A stretch of 64,000 bases of DNA from Triglochin maritima (Eukaryota > Streptophyta > Magnoliopsida > Alismatales > Juncaginaceae), in NCBI GenBank assembly GCA_963682175.1, contig OY821789.1:3720001-3784000 (forward strand), given 5' to 3'. The position numbers and the translations under genes were made by a program. This document shows positions 25,440 through 38,101 of the stretch, one piece after another; within the stretch, counting starts at the first letter, position 1; each line of letters starts with the position of its first letter. The notes below the pieces were generated by a model that worked only from the letters and a program-made list of their open reading frames with translations, searched no databases and was not told the origin of the DNA.

Positions 25440-26978
25440 CTGATATTCCCTTTGGAAGAATGTCCAAGACCGTGTAGTTAGAAGTCATCCAAAGAAATTC
25501 AAATATGTATATTGTCGAGCTGTCGTTAAGCTCTCAAAATACCACAACTTATATCCTAAACTAGCAAGGATAAGTAGGGGTCGAGTCCACAAGGAAGAAG
25601 TTTAGAAGTAAATCTTAATACGCGGAAACTAAATCGAAAGAAAAACGTAATTGATGTTTTTGAGTTTTAACTATACTAACACGAAACAGAAACAAAACCT
25701 ATCTAGATGAAATTCTATATAAAACGAGTTCTAGGGTTCGGAATCCACATGTAATTTGTGTTGATGATTTACTCACTACCAATGACCATGCAATTACCTT
25801 AGTAAATTAGGAAGATGTGTTTGGACTAGATAGTGAGGGAGCAAGTAACTTACACTATCCTCATGTATCATACGGGCACAAACAACTTATACGAGACAAA
25901 TAACCTAGACGGTTAATTCATGCATTCACATCTATTAAATTAATAACAAGCAATACACAAGTTATAAATCCCTACACTTAACAAATCTCACAGCAACAAT
26001 TTTGACTTGTTAAATGAATTCATCTATTATGTCTAATTGTATGCAGCGGACAACCGTCAACATACAACCACAAAGTCAAGTTCATGATTCTTAACATGCA
26101 ATAAATCAAATAGATGAAAAAGTTGCTAGAATAATTGCAATTAACATTGAGGTAGCAAATTACATCAACACATCATACATGCTTCATCTTCACCCTAGAA
26201 AATTACTTAGTTACTCATTGTACGAAACAAATAACAACAAAATACTGAAATTTGATACATATATGAGAAACTAAGATTTAAAAGAGTAGAAAGGTGTTTA
26301 GGAATTGGAAGATGTGACAGAGAAGCACGGACAACAGCTCCTTCCCGTTCCAACGATCCCAACAACAATTTCTCCCCTTCTGGACAACCCAAATAACACT
26401 CCAACTTGCTCCTTTTGATGATGGTAGGGTTGGGGAAGAATTTGGGAGACTAGGGTTAGCTTTTCTACTTCCTTTGATGGGTTTTCTCTTGGGGTTTTAT
26501 AAAGTGACGAATTTTTGAGATTATTCTCCCTCTTTGTTTCAATATGGAATGTTCAAATAATCTTGGAAGATTTTGTGGTGTCATGGAAATCTTAATTGAT
26601 AATTTTTCCTTTCTTTTCCTTCAATCAAAATCTTTCTTGTCTTTTTGGTAATGATTTGAAATCATCTACAAAAAAGATAAAAAAATAATATTTAGGGTAG
26701 AAGATATTCAAAATATTTCCTAATTCGTGATTATTTCCATAAATATGCTTATGATTATAGTAATAATTATGCACTAAATGTGATATTATCATATATACAA
26801 GTGGAGACAATGTTATGTTTGGATGTGAAATCAACTGAATAAAAAAGAAAAGAAATATGTATACCTTCACATAAGAAGACAAGATTGGCACATTTCTCAT
26901 ACTCTTTTTACATGTTTTGCAAGCACTTTTTCCAAAGCACAACTTCAAATGCTTTGATGAATACTGATATAATCTCAG
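25440..26978. other. long intron with probable TE-derived insertion, unclassified
   Basis: Intron between the exon ending at 25411 and the exon at 26979. The stretch from about 25500 to 26520 (aaggataagtaggggtcgag..., ...ggttttataaagtgacgaa) has the look of a non-coding retrotransposon-related insertion. No terminal repeats or reading frame could be demonstrated. Confidence 0.35.
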
Positions 26979-29900
26979 CGACGCTGGATTGTGGTTACCA
27001 ATCCTGGTTTATGTGGTCTTATCTCAAAATGGCTCGGAACAGAAGCTTGGATTCGTGATGCAGAACTTATCGTGGGATTGCGCCAACATGCAGATAATCC
27101 AACTATGCAACAAGATTGGAGAAAGGTATGGTTTTGCCTACATATTTGTTGTGTAACCAATGTTTTTCTTCACCAATAGTCAAACCTACGAAACAAATCT
27201 ACTAATCTAGTGACCTCTTTTGCAGGTCAAAAGAGTAAACAAAATCAGGCTTGTTGAGTTTATTGAATCCTCTACTGGCATGAAGGTTTTCAAAAGATAA
27301 TTTAGAACATTATATTTTGGACATTATAACATCATTATGCTCATTACTCACTGATAATATAATTCTTAAACCAGGTTAGTCCGGATGCGATATTTGATGT
27401 ACAGATTAAAAGAATACACGAATACAAAAGACAACTGCTCAACTTACTCAGTATTGTCCATCGATATGATTGTATTAAGGTTTGTGTTTTTCATTCAACA
27501 CATTTGGCCATTTTTTGTATGTACTTAGCTTAGGACTGCTCACAAATTGAGTTCATACCAGCCACAGTACTATAATACTCAAGTCCATCCCTAGTAAGTT
27601 AAAAGGTTATGAGCTCTTTTCATGCTGCATTGTGGCTAGCAGAGGATTTAATTTGCTATCATCTACTGGAATTTTCTAATTTTTAAAAGCTGCTATCATT
27701 TATCCAAATGTTACATTGGAGTGCAGTGTCTCTTTTAACCTTATGATCTATTTCGTAGAACATGAAAAAGAGTGATAAGAGAAGAGTTGTGCCTCGAGTT
27801 TGTATCCTTGGTGGCAAGGCTGCTCCTGGTTATGAGATTGCTAAGAAGATAATAAAACTTTGTCACGCTGTTGGAGAGAGAATCAACAATGATCCCGATA
27901 TTGGAGATCTCCTCAAATTGGTACTTTTGTTCTTTCTTCATTCCTTATAATTGCAGAGTATATTATAGGATCAAGGTATAATGAGTCTTGAGCTTATTTC
28001 TTTTTTGGTGAGCTTCTGTGCAGAATGTAAAATATAATGTCAAGCTTTAACTTCTATCGGTTTAAGTACTATGATGTGCATTGCTTTAATGTAGCATCAT
28101 ATCGTGGAGTGAATGTGAATTCTGTCTCACATTTCATTATTTCTCAAAATCACGTACAATACATAAATTACAATACATTATGTCATCATCATATCTTTTA
28201 TTTTTTCCTCTATTAGATACAATTTAATGGTTAGATTTGTCGTACAATGGTCAAATCATGAAATAAAATTAAAAAACACAAGGCAGCTAACCGAAGACAA
28301 AATGAGCTCAAGGCTCGTACTACATTTTCTTTATCTATATATTTTTCGAAGTTATCTGATGCTTACTTTAAAATGAATTGGTTACAAACAAGATCCTTTC
28401 CTTGCTTGAAGCAATGCTTTATAGCGGGAGACATTATTCTCATCTGCATGACCTTTCCTAATACTATTAGGAGAGAGACTTATGCATTTGATGTAAGCCA
28501 GACAAGGAATTCTGATGTGACCTATTAGAATGTGTTTGTTTAGAATTCAAATTAATATGTGCTAAGGTTTTGAGCTATATTCGACTCATGTTTAGACTTA
28601 CAATTCACAAGATGACCTGATGCCTTCCATTGCACGACCATGATTTATTTTACATAACATAACAAAAATTGAGCAATTTGAAATTGTTTTTATTTTGTCA
28701 TTATTTGTTACACATGCTAGTTGTAGATTAATCTTTCACAGGTACATCGAATACATACAGGTGATTATTCCAATTGTTCTTACAAAATTAGTTAGTATTT
28801 TTGGCATTAAAAGGTACTTAGACGGCCTCCATTATGTTGTTGCTACCAAATTCCTTAAATGTATGTATAGTAATTCTATATGAAAAATGTTAAAATAATT
28901 TTAATAGATTTCTCTGTGGTAAATTTTAAAAACAGAGAATAGCCAATTATTTGGTAACTTTGATAGATTGGTGGATGAACATCCACAAGAATTTATAGCA
29001 CAATTTTGTACTTAAATCGCCCTTTTATCCCAATAGTCTATTTGAGCTGTTCTGCATCAATTTTCCTTTGTACTATGGGTGGTATTTGAACTTACAATGT
29101 TGTGTAGGTGTTCATTCCAGATTACAACGTGTCTGTTGCTGAACTAGTAATACCTGGAAGTGATCTTTCCCAGCATATAAGGTAAATAAATTCTACCTTT
29201 GGATCTCACAGATGTTTTACTTGTGTAAACAACCATTATGATCAATCTTTATACCAAATGCAGCTTACACGTATATGCTAAGACTGGACATTTTTCTGTA
29301 AATTATTGAGTTTCCTTTTCTTTTATTCTAATTCCTTCTACATGCAGCACTGCAGACCATAAAGCATCTGGTACTAGCAACATGAAATTTGCGATGAATG
29401 GATGTTTGCTTTTAGCTACTGCCGATGGCTCAACCATAGAGATCATTGAGGAGGTTGGAGAAGAAAACATGGTTAGTTCTGAAAACTTGAGATAATCTCA
29501 CTTGCGGTTATTGGGAATATGTATTATCTACCGATCAAAGAAAAAAAGTTGCTACATGGAGATTAAAGGTCTCATCAAGCAACGTCAAAGTGTTACATGA
29601 TCAATGGAAAAGGCGTCCTTAGATTGCAATATACCACATTGCTGTTCATAACAAATGTTCGTATCCGTGTTGCTATGAGATCAGCCTTAAAGATCTATAT
29701 AAGTTTAAAATACATGATGTTGAGCCTTCATAATAAGTGTTCAAGTCCATATCAGAACTTAAGATGGAAGATAACTTCGTCAAAACAGTGGACCATTAGA
29801 TGCTTCATGTTATATTGTTACTTTACTTTTTTATTTTAAATTCTAAACTTTCTAAAAGGTCAAGAAGGAGGAGCTTGAAAAGAAAATGGAAATGAGTTTA

Positions 29901-30277
29901 TTGCACCAGGAACGAAACCAAAATTTCCATAGGTGGTTGGGGTTTGTTGCTTTTTTTTCTTTCTCTTCCTTCAAAAGTTAAAACATGTAATGTGATATTT
30001 TGGTTTGATAAAAAAAACTCTCTCAACTTGTCACAGCTGTGATTTTTGTGCTACTAGTTGACTACAAATATTTAACCAAATCTATATTTTGGCTGCGTAG
30101 TTCATATTTGGAGCCCATGAGCATGAAGTTGCCAATTTACGTGAGAAGCACACTTTTAAAACGCCTCTACAATTTTCAAGGATTGTCAGGTTTGTTATCA
30201 CAATTGCTTAATTTATATTACAGTATGTTTGCACATGTTTCTCCTGCTTGACATTTATTAGTGTAAGGTTTCGTTTT

Positions 30278-30281
30278 GTGT

Positions 30282-30312
<31 letters not shown>

Positions 30313-30322
30313 GGGGGGGGGG
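30278..30322. repeat. (TG)n followed by a 27-nt G tract
   Basis: An alternating TG run of about 18 bases passes directly into 27 consecutive G (30296-30322), inside the penultimate phosphorylase intron. It is one of four long G/C homopolymers in the window. Confidence 0.95.
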
Positions 30323-31596
30323 TTGGATAGACGGCATTGTTGAGTCAAATCATGAAAGATAAAACAATACAGTTAATATCTTCTTAAGTCATACATTTTC
30401 TGTTCGCAGCATTTGAAATTAACCAGATTTTTTCAGAGTAAGATTCTCTGCTGAAATCAGGAAGACAGTTTGTACTTTCAATATTTGAAGGAGAGTGGAC
30501 TTAAATCTGTGCATCTACATTGCTGCACAGCAGTGATACATATAGTGCACAAATACCTTCGCGTATGCATAGCATTCGTTAAACGTTAAGAAAACAAGAT
30601 CACGGAAATCCTGCAATAGACTGGCCCAAGAAAGAGCGAATTTGGCTTAACTACAACCTTTATATTGATAAGTAAAAAAGCATTAGCAATTTTTAGGGGT
30701 GACAGATAAAGGGGATTTTTTTATATTTTACCGTTCACGTTTTGAAGCCCATAGCAATGAGAATAGTCTTTTGTTCTTAGCAGATAATTGCTCTCACTAT
30801 GGTAGGTTTCTCCAAGACTTTTAGTTGATTTCATCTAGCCACCTTCAGCTCATAGAACAAACTATACTTGTTAATATGGTATTACTGTCATCACAATAAT
30901 CCTCTTCTATGTTTTAGTTATTTCTGCAGCTTTTGTGAAGTTTTACTATTTTACGAAACTTTTCGGAAGTATTTTAGACTTTTATATATGCTTGCCTTTT
31001 GAGCTGTCACAAGAATGTGAGTAATGTTTTTTTGTTTTTGTTTTGAAATTGGTAATGTTTTTCTTGTTGAAATGTCTACAGGATGGTCAGGGAAGGGTAT
31101 TTTGGCTTCCAGGAGTATTTCAAATCTTTATGTGATAGTATAGAGGGCAGTCATGATTTTTACCTCCTTCGACATGATTTTCCACGTTATCTTGAAGCGC
31201 AGGTGATTATTCTTTTTAGTTGTAGCTTCTACGGTTGAGCCAATCAGCCAAATGTGAGAATTTTTCCTCTCTTACAGGCTGCAGTGGACAAAGCTTTCGT
31301 CAATAAACAGAAATGGACAAAGATGAGCATTCTGACAACTGCTGGTTGTGGAAGGTTTAGCAGTGATAGAACGGTCGGAGAGTTTGCCCAAAAAACTTGG
31401 GGAGTTGAGCCATGTAGATGTCCACTTTGAACTGAAACTTTCTCTGGAGCACTGGACGAATGTGACCTTTGAAATCCATCCTTGCGTAGGTAGGCTTTGG
31501 CAGCGATCAGCAAATCCAAAATGTAATGCAGCTGCAATGTGAAACAGCAATCTCTGTTTTGATTAGCTTCCTCCCCCGTTTGTGTTTAAAATCATG

Positions 31597-33680
31597 TACC
31601 GCCCCGTAATTTTTTATTTAATAATAAAAAAATCCAAAATTCGAAATTTAGGAAAATTTTTTCCCCAAAACTACTCCCCAAAATTCGAAATGCCGTGCCC
31701 GCGATCCGTTTTCCCGCCAATCTTTTTTTTTGATTTTCTGTTTTTGTTTTTTCTTTTCTGTTTTTTATTTTTTATTGTAATTATTTATAATCTTATTTTA
31801 AATCTTTTTTTTTCAAAACAAGTTTTCTAATTTATATTATTTTTCTAAATTTTTTAAAATTATTTTTAATTTTTCCAATAATCGACCTCCAAATCACGTC
31901 GATAACCCGGCGTATTGAAATGTTAGGGTATTTTATACAATAAAAAAATAATTTTTTTTAGCCAGATTAATAAATTATTTACAACTGAATATTAAACAAA
32001 CACTAAAACTAATTAAAACAAAAAATTGGAAACGTTATCAAAAATTAGTAGGATGTACACACATTGTAAATATTTTTGGAGGTCGATACAGCAAAAAATT
32101 AAAAACATAATTATTTTTTTTTAAAAATAATAACAATTACAAAACATATTTTGAAAATAAATATAATAAAAAACATAGTTAAAACGATTTTAAAAAAATC
32201 AAAACATAAAACACTACATAAAACACTACGACTAAAATTCGTGACTTTTTTATTTTTTTTATTGTTTTTGATTTTATATTTTGATATTTAAAAAAAAAAT
32301 CTGTTTTTTTAATATATTTGTTTTTGAAAATAAGTCTTCTAATTCTTATTATTTTTTAAAATGTTTTTAAAAAATATTTTCCAGAATCTACCTCCAAATC
32401 ACGTGGACAACAGAGCGGGTTGAAAAATTCAATAATTTTTGTATAAAATAACATAATTTTTCACGTGGATCCTAATTGTTATTATTTTGATAACAAACAG
32501 AATAATTTTTTTTTGCTGAAAATTTCCAACGATCTAGGGTGTGAACCGCTATCCGTGGGATTTTTTTTCTGTTTTAGTTTTTTCTTTTTCTTTTAATTAT
32601 TTGTAATCTTTTTTAAAATCTTTTTTTTTCAAAATATGTTTTTTAATTGATATTATTTATTCAAAAAATTTAATTTTGTTTTTAATTTTTTGAATAATCG
32701 ACCTCTAAATCACGTCGATACCCGACGTGTATTAAATTGTTAGGGTATTTTATACAATATAAAACTAAAATTTTATTAGTCAGAATAATAAATTATTTAC
32801 AACTGAATATTAAACAAACCATAAAACTAATTAAAACAAAAAATTGGTAACGTTGTCAAAAATTCGTAGGGTGTACACACAATACAAACATTTTGGAGGT
32901 CGATACAGCAAAAAATTAAAAACACAATTAAAAAATTTTAAAAATTAATAAAAATTATAAAACATATTTTGAAATATATATATATATAACATAGTTAAAA
33001 TGATTTGTAAAAAAACAAAACATAAAATCAAAAATAATAAAAGAAAATAAAAAAAGTCACGGATTTTAGTCGTAGTGTTTTATTTTTTGATTTTTTTAAA
33101 ATCGTTTTAACTATGTTTTTATTATATTTGTTTTCATAATATGTTTTGTAATTGTTATTATTTTTTAAAAAAAATTAATTGTGTTTTTAATTTTTTGCTA
33201 TGTCGACCTCCAAAAATATTTACAATGTGTGTACACCCTACTAATTTTTGATAACGTTTCCAATTTTTTGTTTTAATTAGTTTTAGTGTTTGTTTAATAT
33301 TCAGTTGTAAATAATTTATTAATCTGGCTAAAAAAATTATTTTTTTATTGTATAAAATACCCTAACATTTCAATACGCCGGATTATCGACGTGATTTGGA
33401 GGTCGATTATTGGAAAAATTAAAAATAATTTTAAAAAATTTAGAAAAATAATATAAATTAGAAAACTTGTTTTGAAAAAAAAATTTAAAAAAAGATTACA
33501 AATAATTACAATAAAAAATAAAAACAGAAAATCAAAAAAACAGAAAATCAAAAAAAAAAAAATTGGCGGGAAAACGGATCGCGGGTGACACCCATGCTTT
33601 AAAAAAATTAGAAGAATTTTTTTTTTCCTAAATTTCGAATTTTAGATTTTTTTTATTGAATAAAAAAATTACGGGCCTTT
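31597..33680. repeat. long inverted repeat (fold-back element), arms about 0.65 kb
   Basis: The left arm (about 31597-32253) and right arm (about 33053-33680) are near reverse complements. For example gggaaaacggatcgcggg at right pairs with cccgcgatccgttttccc at left, and cctaacatttcaatacg pairs with cgtattgaaatgttagg. The outer ends CCCGTAATTTTTTATT match on both sides. The centre (about 32545-32960) is a further direct, more diverged copy of the left arm. No coding capacity and no clear target duplication. It begins about 165 bp after the phosphorylase stop codon, so it may lie in the 3' UTR of a transcript. Confidence 0.85.
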
Positions 33681-34638
33681 ATTTTGTTTTCTGGTTATCT
33701 TTCAGGAGAAGTTATCGCTGTGTCTACCCATGCTTTAAAAGAACCATTTCTTTGCGCTTGCAAAATTGAAACCGTTTCTTTTGGATTTTTTAGACATCCT
33801 TGGAATGTATTGTTCGGAATGAAAAAAATAATTGTGTTTAGAAATCATCAAAGGCTTCTTTGTTTATTTGGCTGAATAGCTTCATTGTTTATTTTCTTTT
33901 CTCCATCTTATTTTCAGAATTTGTTTTGTTTGGCATCAAAATTTAGTCTGAAATAATTTCTCAATTGAAATTCATTTGGTATTTGTAAACTTATGCTGTG
34001 ATAAAAGTCTCTGATAATATTAACCTAAAGTGATTCTTCTTTGACAATAAAGAATGACAACCTGGATGAAAATTCGCCTAGTTGGCGTCGTGTGGAAGGT
34101 GCCGCATAGTGAAACATGTCAATATGTCATACGGCATTCACATGCTCTGTAACGTTTACTCGTTTAGTAGCGATTTCTCTTATCCAGTAGTGTAACACAC
34201 CTGATTGACTGGCTTGAAAACTTACGGAACGTTCAATTCATAAATCCAATAATACTAGTAGTGCTTTTGTTAGGAGACACTTTGTACTTCTTAAAACTAT
34301 TAATAAGCGAAAGAAAAGAAAACAAAGCCATTGTTTCCTCATTTCGTCAATCGGGTCAACGGACCACCTAAGTAAGACATGCCAGACGACGAGCAACATT
34401 CAATTAGTTAATACGGATGTTAACCTTCCCAACGCCCGTCGATAACACCAACTGGCCAATGTACGATCTTACTGAATTGCAATTAAGCACCTTTACATGG
34501 TGTTACAAAATGTACATTCCTGACTGTTTTCTTAGAAAAGCTAAAAGTATTCCAGACTTTGATCATTTACTTCCATCATTCCATGGGAATAACGAAGTTT
34601 CAGTGCTTGACAACAAAATGGGTAGAAGAACTTGATGA
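33681..34638. other. intergenic
   Basis: Between the inverted repeat and the CBP20 stop codon. No supportable exon or repeat. The right part probably contains the CBP20 3' UTR. Confidence 0.6.
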
Positions 34639-37600
34639 CTATCTTCTTTGTCTTTTATCATCATCATCTTCTTCTTCGTCCTCTGAGTCCCCACTCTCTC
34701 GGAAACGGGGATTTTTCTAATTAATAACACGAAAAGAAAACGATAATTGAGAAAAGACGTCACAATACTAGAACTATGAGCACACAATAGACAGGCAGAG
34801 GCACCTACCAGTCGAGAATCATCCTGATCTGCCCCCGTACGATATTCATTATCTGATGAACGCTTTGACATCTCAGTGGAAGGCTGTTCATCATCCCGGT
34901 AACGTTTTCTATTGTAATCTGTAGAGCACTTGGTATATTAGTTAAATTATGCATCCCCGTGCAAACAAATGTAGAATGAATGCATACCTCGACCCTGTCT
35001 ATATCCACCAGCTCCACGGTCTCCACGTCTACCATCTGCAAAGATAGAAAGATCAATGCTAAGGTAAACAGATATCTTTCTGAAGATTGGACTTGCATTG
35101 GTGATAAACAAAATTCTTAAGATGCATATAAAGTTATAAACATAATATATACAAAGAACAAGGGGCATTGAGTTCAAAAACCATGCTTACAGAGCTTAGT
35201 ACATGTAACTCCTAACTGAAAGAAATTAAAAACATAAAAGGAAAAAAAATTATTTTGTTGGCAGCATTCAGTTCAATAGCGATCTAATTTTCTTTCTGCT
35301 ACAATGTTAATAATTGGATTCCACATTTTAAAATATTCAAATGATGTTATACAACTTTAGAAATCCAAGGCATACTAAAAGAGGTGTGTGTACACCTAAA
35401 CAAGATGTTACGAACGACGAGATTTAATTTTCTTTAGATACCAAATGTCACGGTTTAGCAAACAACCTAACCAAAGAGAAGAAAAAATCATGACAAATGC
35501 CCTGAAGTACAAATTGATTTAAATTGTTTCCTAGAGGGTCAAAGCTAAAGGAGCTCGACAAACAAAACGTAGACTTTGTGTGTGTGTGTTTTTACATGAC
35601 AAAAATAGATGTGTAATTATGCTTACACAGTATTCAAATTATCAACCAAACAAAACCTTCCAGGCATGAAGTTGTATTAATACAAGTGAGATGCATATAA
35701 TAGCCATCTAACATTAAATCGAGCACTTGTAGGATGGCACATGGAGAAGTAACAAACAAGAGAAGCAAGCAAACCCTGGTCCAGATATAAGCTTATTCAG
35801 TAAAATCACCCATTAACGTTAGGGAAACCACACAGGCCATGGAAAACCATGAGGAAAAGTCAGGAAATTAGTAACCATTAGCACGTTTATTTCCATCATA
35901 GAAATGAAGTACCTATCTCTTCCTTCAAAGAGCAACCACCAACAGAGCAATTGATATAGATAGATTACAAAAGTGACAATTAAAAAAAAGAAGTATGCTA
36001 CTTGTAAAACTTACAATCAGATGGATATGAATGTTGGAAAGAGGACTCCAGTGAACCACCACCATAATCCACCAACTCTCTCTGTGCTTCAAGCTCCCTC
36101 TGTACCAACTTCCCATAGCCACCTCTGCGTGTAACTCGTCAAGGAATTTTAGAGTTGATTTGACAGCTTAAGTGTATGTCCAATTCATTTGAGACAATGA
36201 TTCCTATCATCATGTACAAATGCATATACTGCATAGGGATAGATGCACCAGAACGTGATACATCTAGTGGCATAAATGCACTCACAAGAGAAAATAGGGG
36301 GGGGGGGGGGGGGGGGGGGGGGGCAAAAAAAAGTTCCCAAACTAGAGTATACTTCCACTTGTATAAAAAAAAGTTCCCAAACTAGAGTATTCGAAGATGA
36401 TCCCACAACAAAACGTAAACCAAACTACTACGTACTATGTTGTACAACAAACACATGCATGAAAAGAAAGAAGACTTAAATTCAATGTCGAGTTGCATAA
36501 TCTCATATAAAGTAGCCTTTCGAAAGGATATCAGGATCATAATCAGTGCGGTACTCATCTCTCACCTAAACAATAAGAAAGAAAAAGGTAAATTAACTAA
36601 AAAAGATATTCTTCAGATTAATGGAACACTTATATGTTTGGTTGAGTTAAAGAACCTGTCCACCACTACGACCACGGCCCCATTGTCTCCCTTCTTCAAA
36701 TCCCCAATCAAAATCTACTCGGATTGGGCGATCATCTAGAATTGTCCCACTTATAAATTTTACTGCATCCTCGGCATCCTCTCGAGAATAGAACCTAGTA
36801 TATAAAAATTGAAACATGATTTTGAATAAGTTTACAAGAAGCATAAAGTCCTAAATAGAAGCATACCACCTTCCACATCCTAATCTTGCCCCCATTTATA
36901 CAAGAAATAATTACCGATAAAAAAAGAAATAATTACCATGAGAATATGCAGAAGGCAAAGAATTTATAGACAACCCCAAATATTATAATGAACCATAACT
37001 TACATGCATCAGCTATTTTCTCCTACCATAAACCAACATTTCCATGGACAACTAAGCCTAAGATGGCATAAATAATTTATACATATCTGCTATCTTGTTC
37101 ATAGCTTACATCTTTTCAACAGGAGTATGTCAGATACCACTCAATGAAATGTATAAAAGATTAATTAAACTTCGGCATTTAAAATTAACTTTACTTATGA
37201 AGTTCGTAAAGTTCGAGACACCACTTTGTTGCTAAGAATTTAATCCAAAGCTGATAATGAGAATTTCACAGAAGTCGGGTAGCAAACCAAAGCAATAAAG
37301 CATCCATATCCGCCAGCAAACCGTCTGAAAAGAGCATACATCGATACTTTCCAAAGCACCAAATACAACATCCATTGGTTTGCTAATCTCATGAAACAAG
37401 AAGAGGGCAAACTTAAAAGCCTTACAGAACAAAGCAGAAGCCACAAGGCGTCTTGGTGTTCTTGTCCAAACCCATTATCATCTTCTTAATCTCTCCGGCT
37501 CTAGTGAACAGCTCATAGACTTGCTCCTCCGTGGTGTAGAACGACATGTTTCCAATGTATAACGTAGTAGACGTCTGCAAAGCATAGTCGTATTCTTCTT

Positions 37601-38101
37601 GCGATCCGGGAAACCTTCTGTCTCGGTAAGCCGAAAGCTTAGTTTGATCCTACACACAAAAAAAACAATATAAACATCCAAATTCATCTAGTGTTGCCAC
37701 AATTAGGTCAAAATCAAATCTTCAGCTGTTTGTGGAACATTTGGGAACAAAAAATCACACCCTCAAACATCAACATACAAATCTAGTGTTCTTTCGAGGT
37801 CTGGTGACTTGGGTCAGATTAAAATTTCCATTTTTTTGTGGCACAATTTGAAGTAACAATCACAGACTCAAATTTCCATCTTTTGTGCAACATTTTGAAG
37901 TACGAATCGCACCCAAAACGACGCGAACATAAAAATAATTTTTTTCACGATCAGGTTCAAATAAAATCAAATCTACGGCTACATGTAGCATATTTTGAAG
38001 TAAAAATAGGAATTTTGGGGATTTCAGAAGAGGAAAAGACAACATTTTAAACACAAATTTAAGGGAAACGGAAGGAAACAGACCTTGAACAGGGAGGCCA
38101 T
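34639..38101 (-). CDS. CBP20: nuclear cap-binding protein subunit 2 (CBP20)
   Basis: Small subunit of the nuclear cap-binding complex; with CBP80 it binds the 5' cap and acts in splicing, miRNA processing and export. Eight exons (minus strand): 38084-38101, 37426-37649, 36656-36794, 36532-36565, 36015-36128, 34988-35035, 34809-34918, 34639-34716. All phases join, giving about 254 residues, the usual plant length. [21 protein letters not shown] carries the cap-stacking Tyr14, and LYIGNM (RNP2) carries Tyr37. RNP1-like GFCFVLFY follows, then [20 protein letters not shown]. The tail is Gly/Arg-rich ([15 protein letters not shown]), then basic ([10 protein letters not shown]) and acidic ([10 protein letters not shown]), as in plant CBP20. 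The fourth intron is AT-AC. The gene looks intact. Confidence 0.95.
36129..36531 (-). other. CBP20: U12-type AT-AC intron of CBP20
   Basis: On the coding strand the intron starts ATATCCTTTCG directly after ...TATGATCCTG and ends TTCCTTGACGAGTTACAC before GCAGAGGTGGC. The donor matches the U12 consensus ATATCCTT, the branch site matches TTCCTTRAY, and the branch A lies about a dozen bases from the AC end. This junction restores the family sequence [14 protein letters not shown]; no GT-AG choice does. I recall that Arabidopsis CBP20 has a U12-type AT-AC intron, so this is likely the conserved one. Length 403 nt. Confidence 0.93.
36297..36390. repeat. 27-nt G tract plus 40-bp-period duplication in the CBP20 U12 intron
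   Basis: 27 consecutive G (36297-36323), C tract on the gene strand, followed by two identical 26-bp copies containing aaaagttcccaaactagagt at 36325-36350 and 36365-36390. The repeat period is 40 bp. All of it lies inside the AT-AC intron. Confidence 0.95.

Larger units (their letters stand above)
11342..31430 (+). pseudogene. glycogen (alpha-glucan) phosphorylase 1-like with N-terminal ACT-like domain, decayed
   Basis: Would encode a PLP enzyme releasing glucose-1-phosphate from glucan. It is closer to the plant 'glycogen phosphorylase 1-like' class than to PHS1/PHS2. Exons: 11342-11847, 13541-13655, 14207-14307, 14810-14901, 15763-15898, 16006-16074, 16233-16334, 17827-17925, 21776-21886, 22254-22461, 23572-23677, 24701-24796, 25355-25411, 26979-27125, 27226-27285, 27375-27479, 27759-27920, 29108-29181, 29348-29471, 30101-30189, 31082-31202, 31278-31430. 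Motifs include [53 protein letters not shown] and the PLP-lysine block SGTSNMKF. The C-terminus is EPCRCPL. Lesions: frameshift near 11690-11715 (stop at 11732), donor GT changed to AT at 14902, TAA at 22323, frameshifts near 22380 and 23595. Most other exons keep phase and length, so decay looks recent. Confidence 0.9.

Noticed and set aside
36276..36479. Frames with poly-Gly or poly-Pro over the homopolymer runs
   Set aside because: They are translations of the G tract inside the CBP20 U12 intron.
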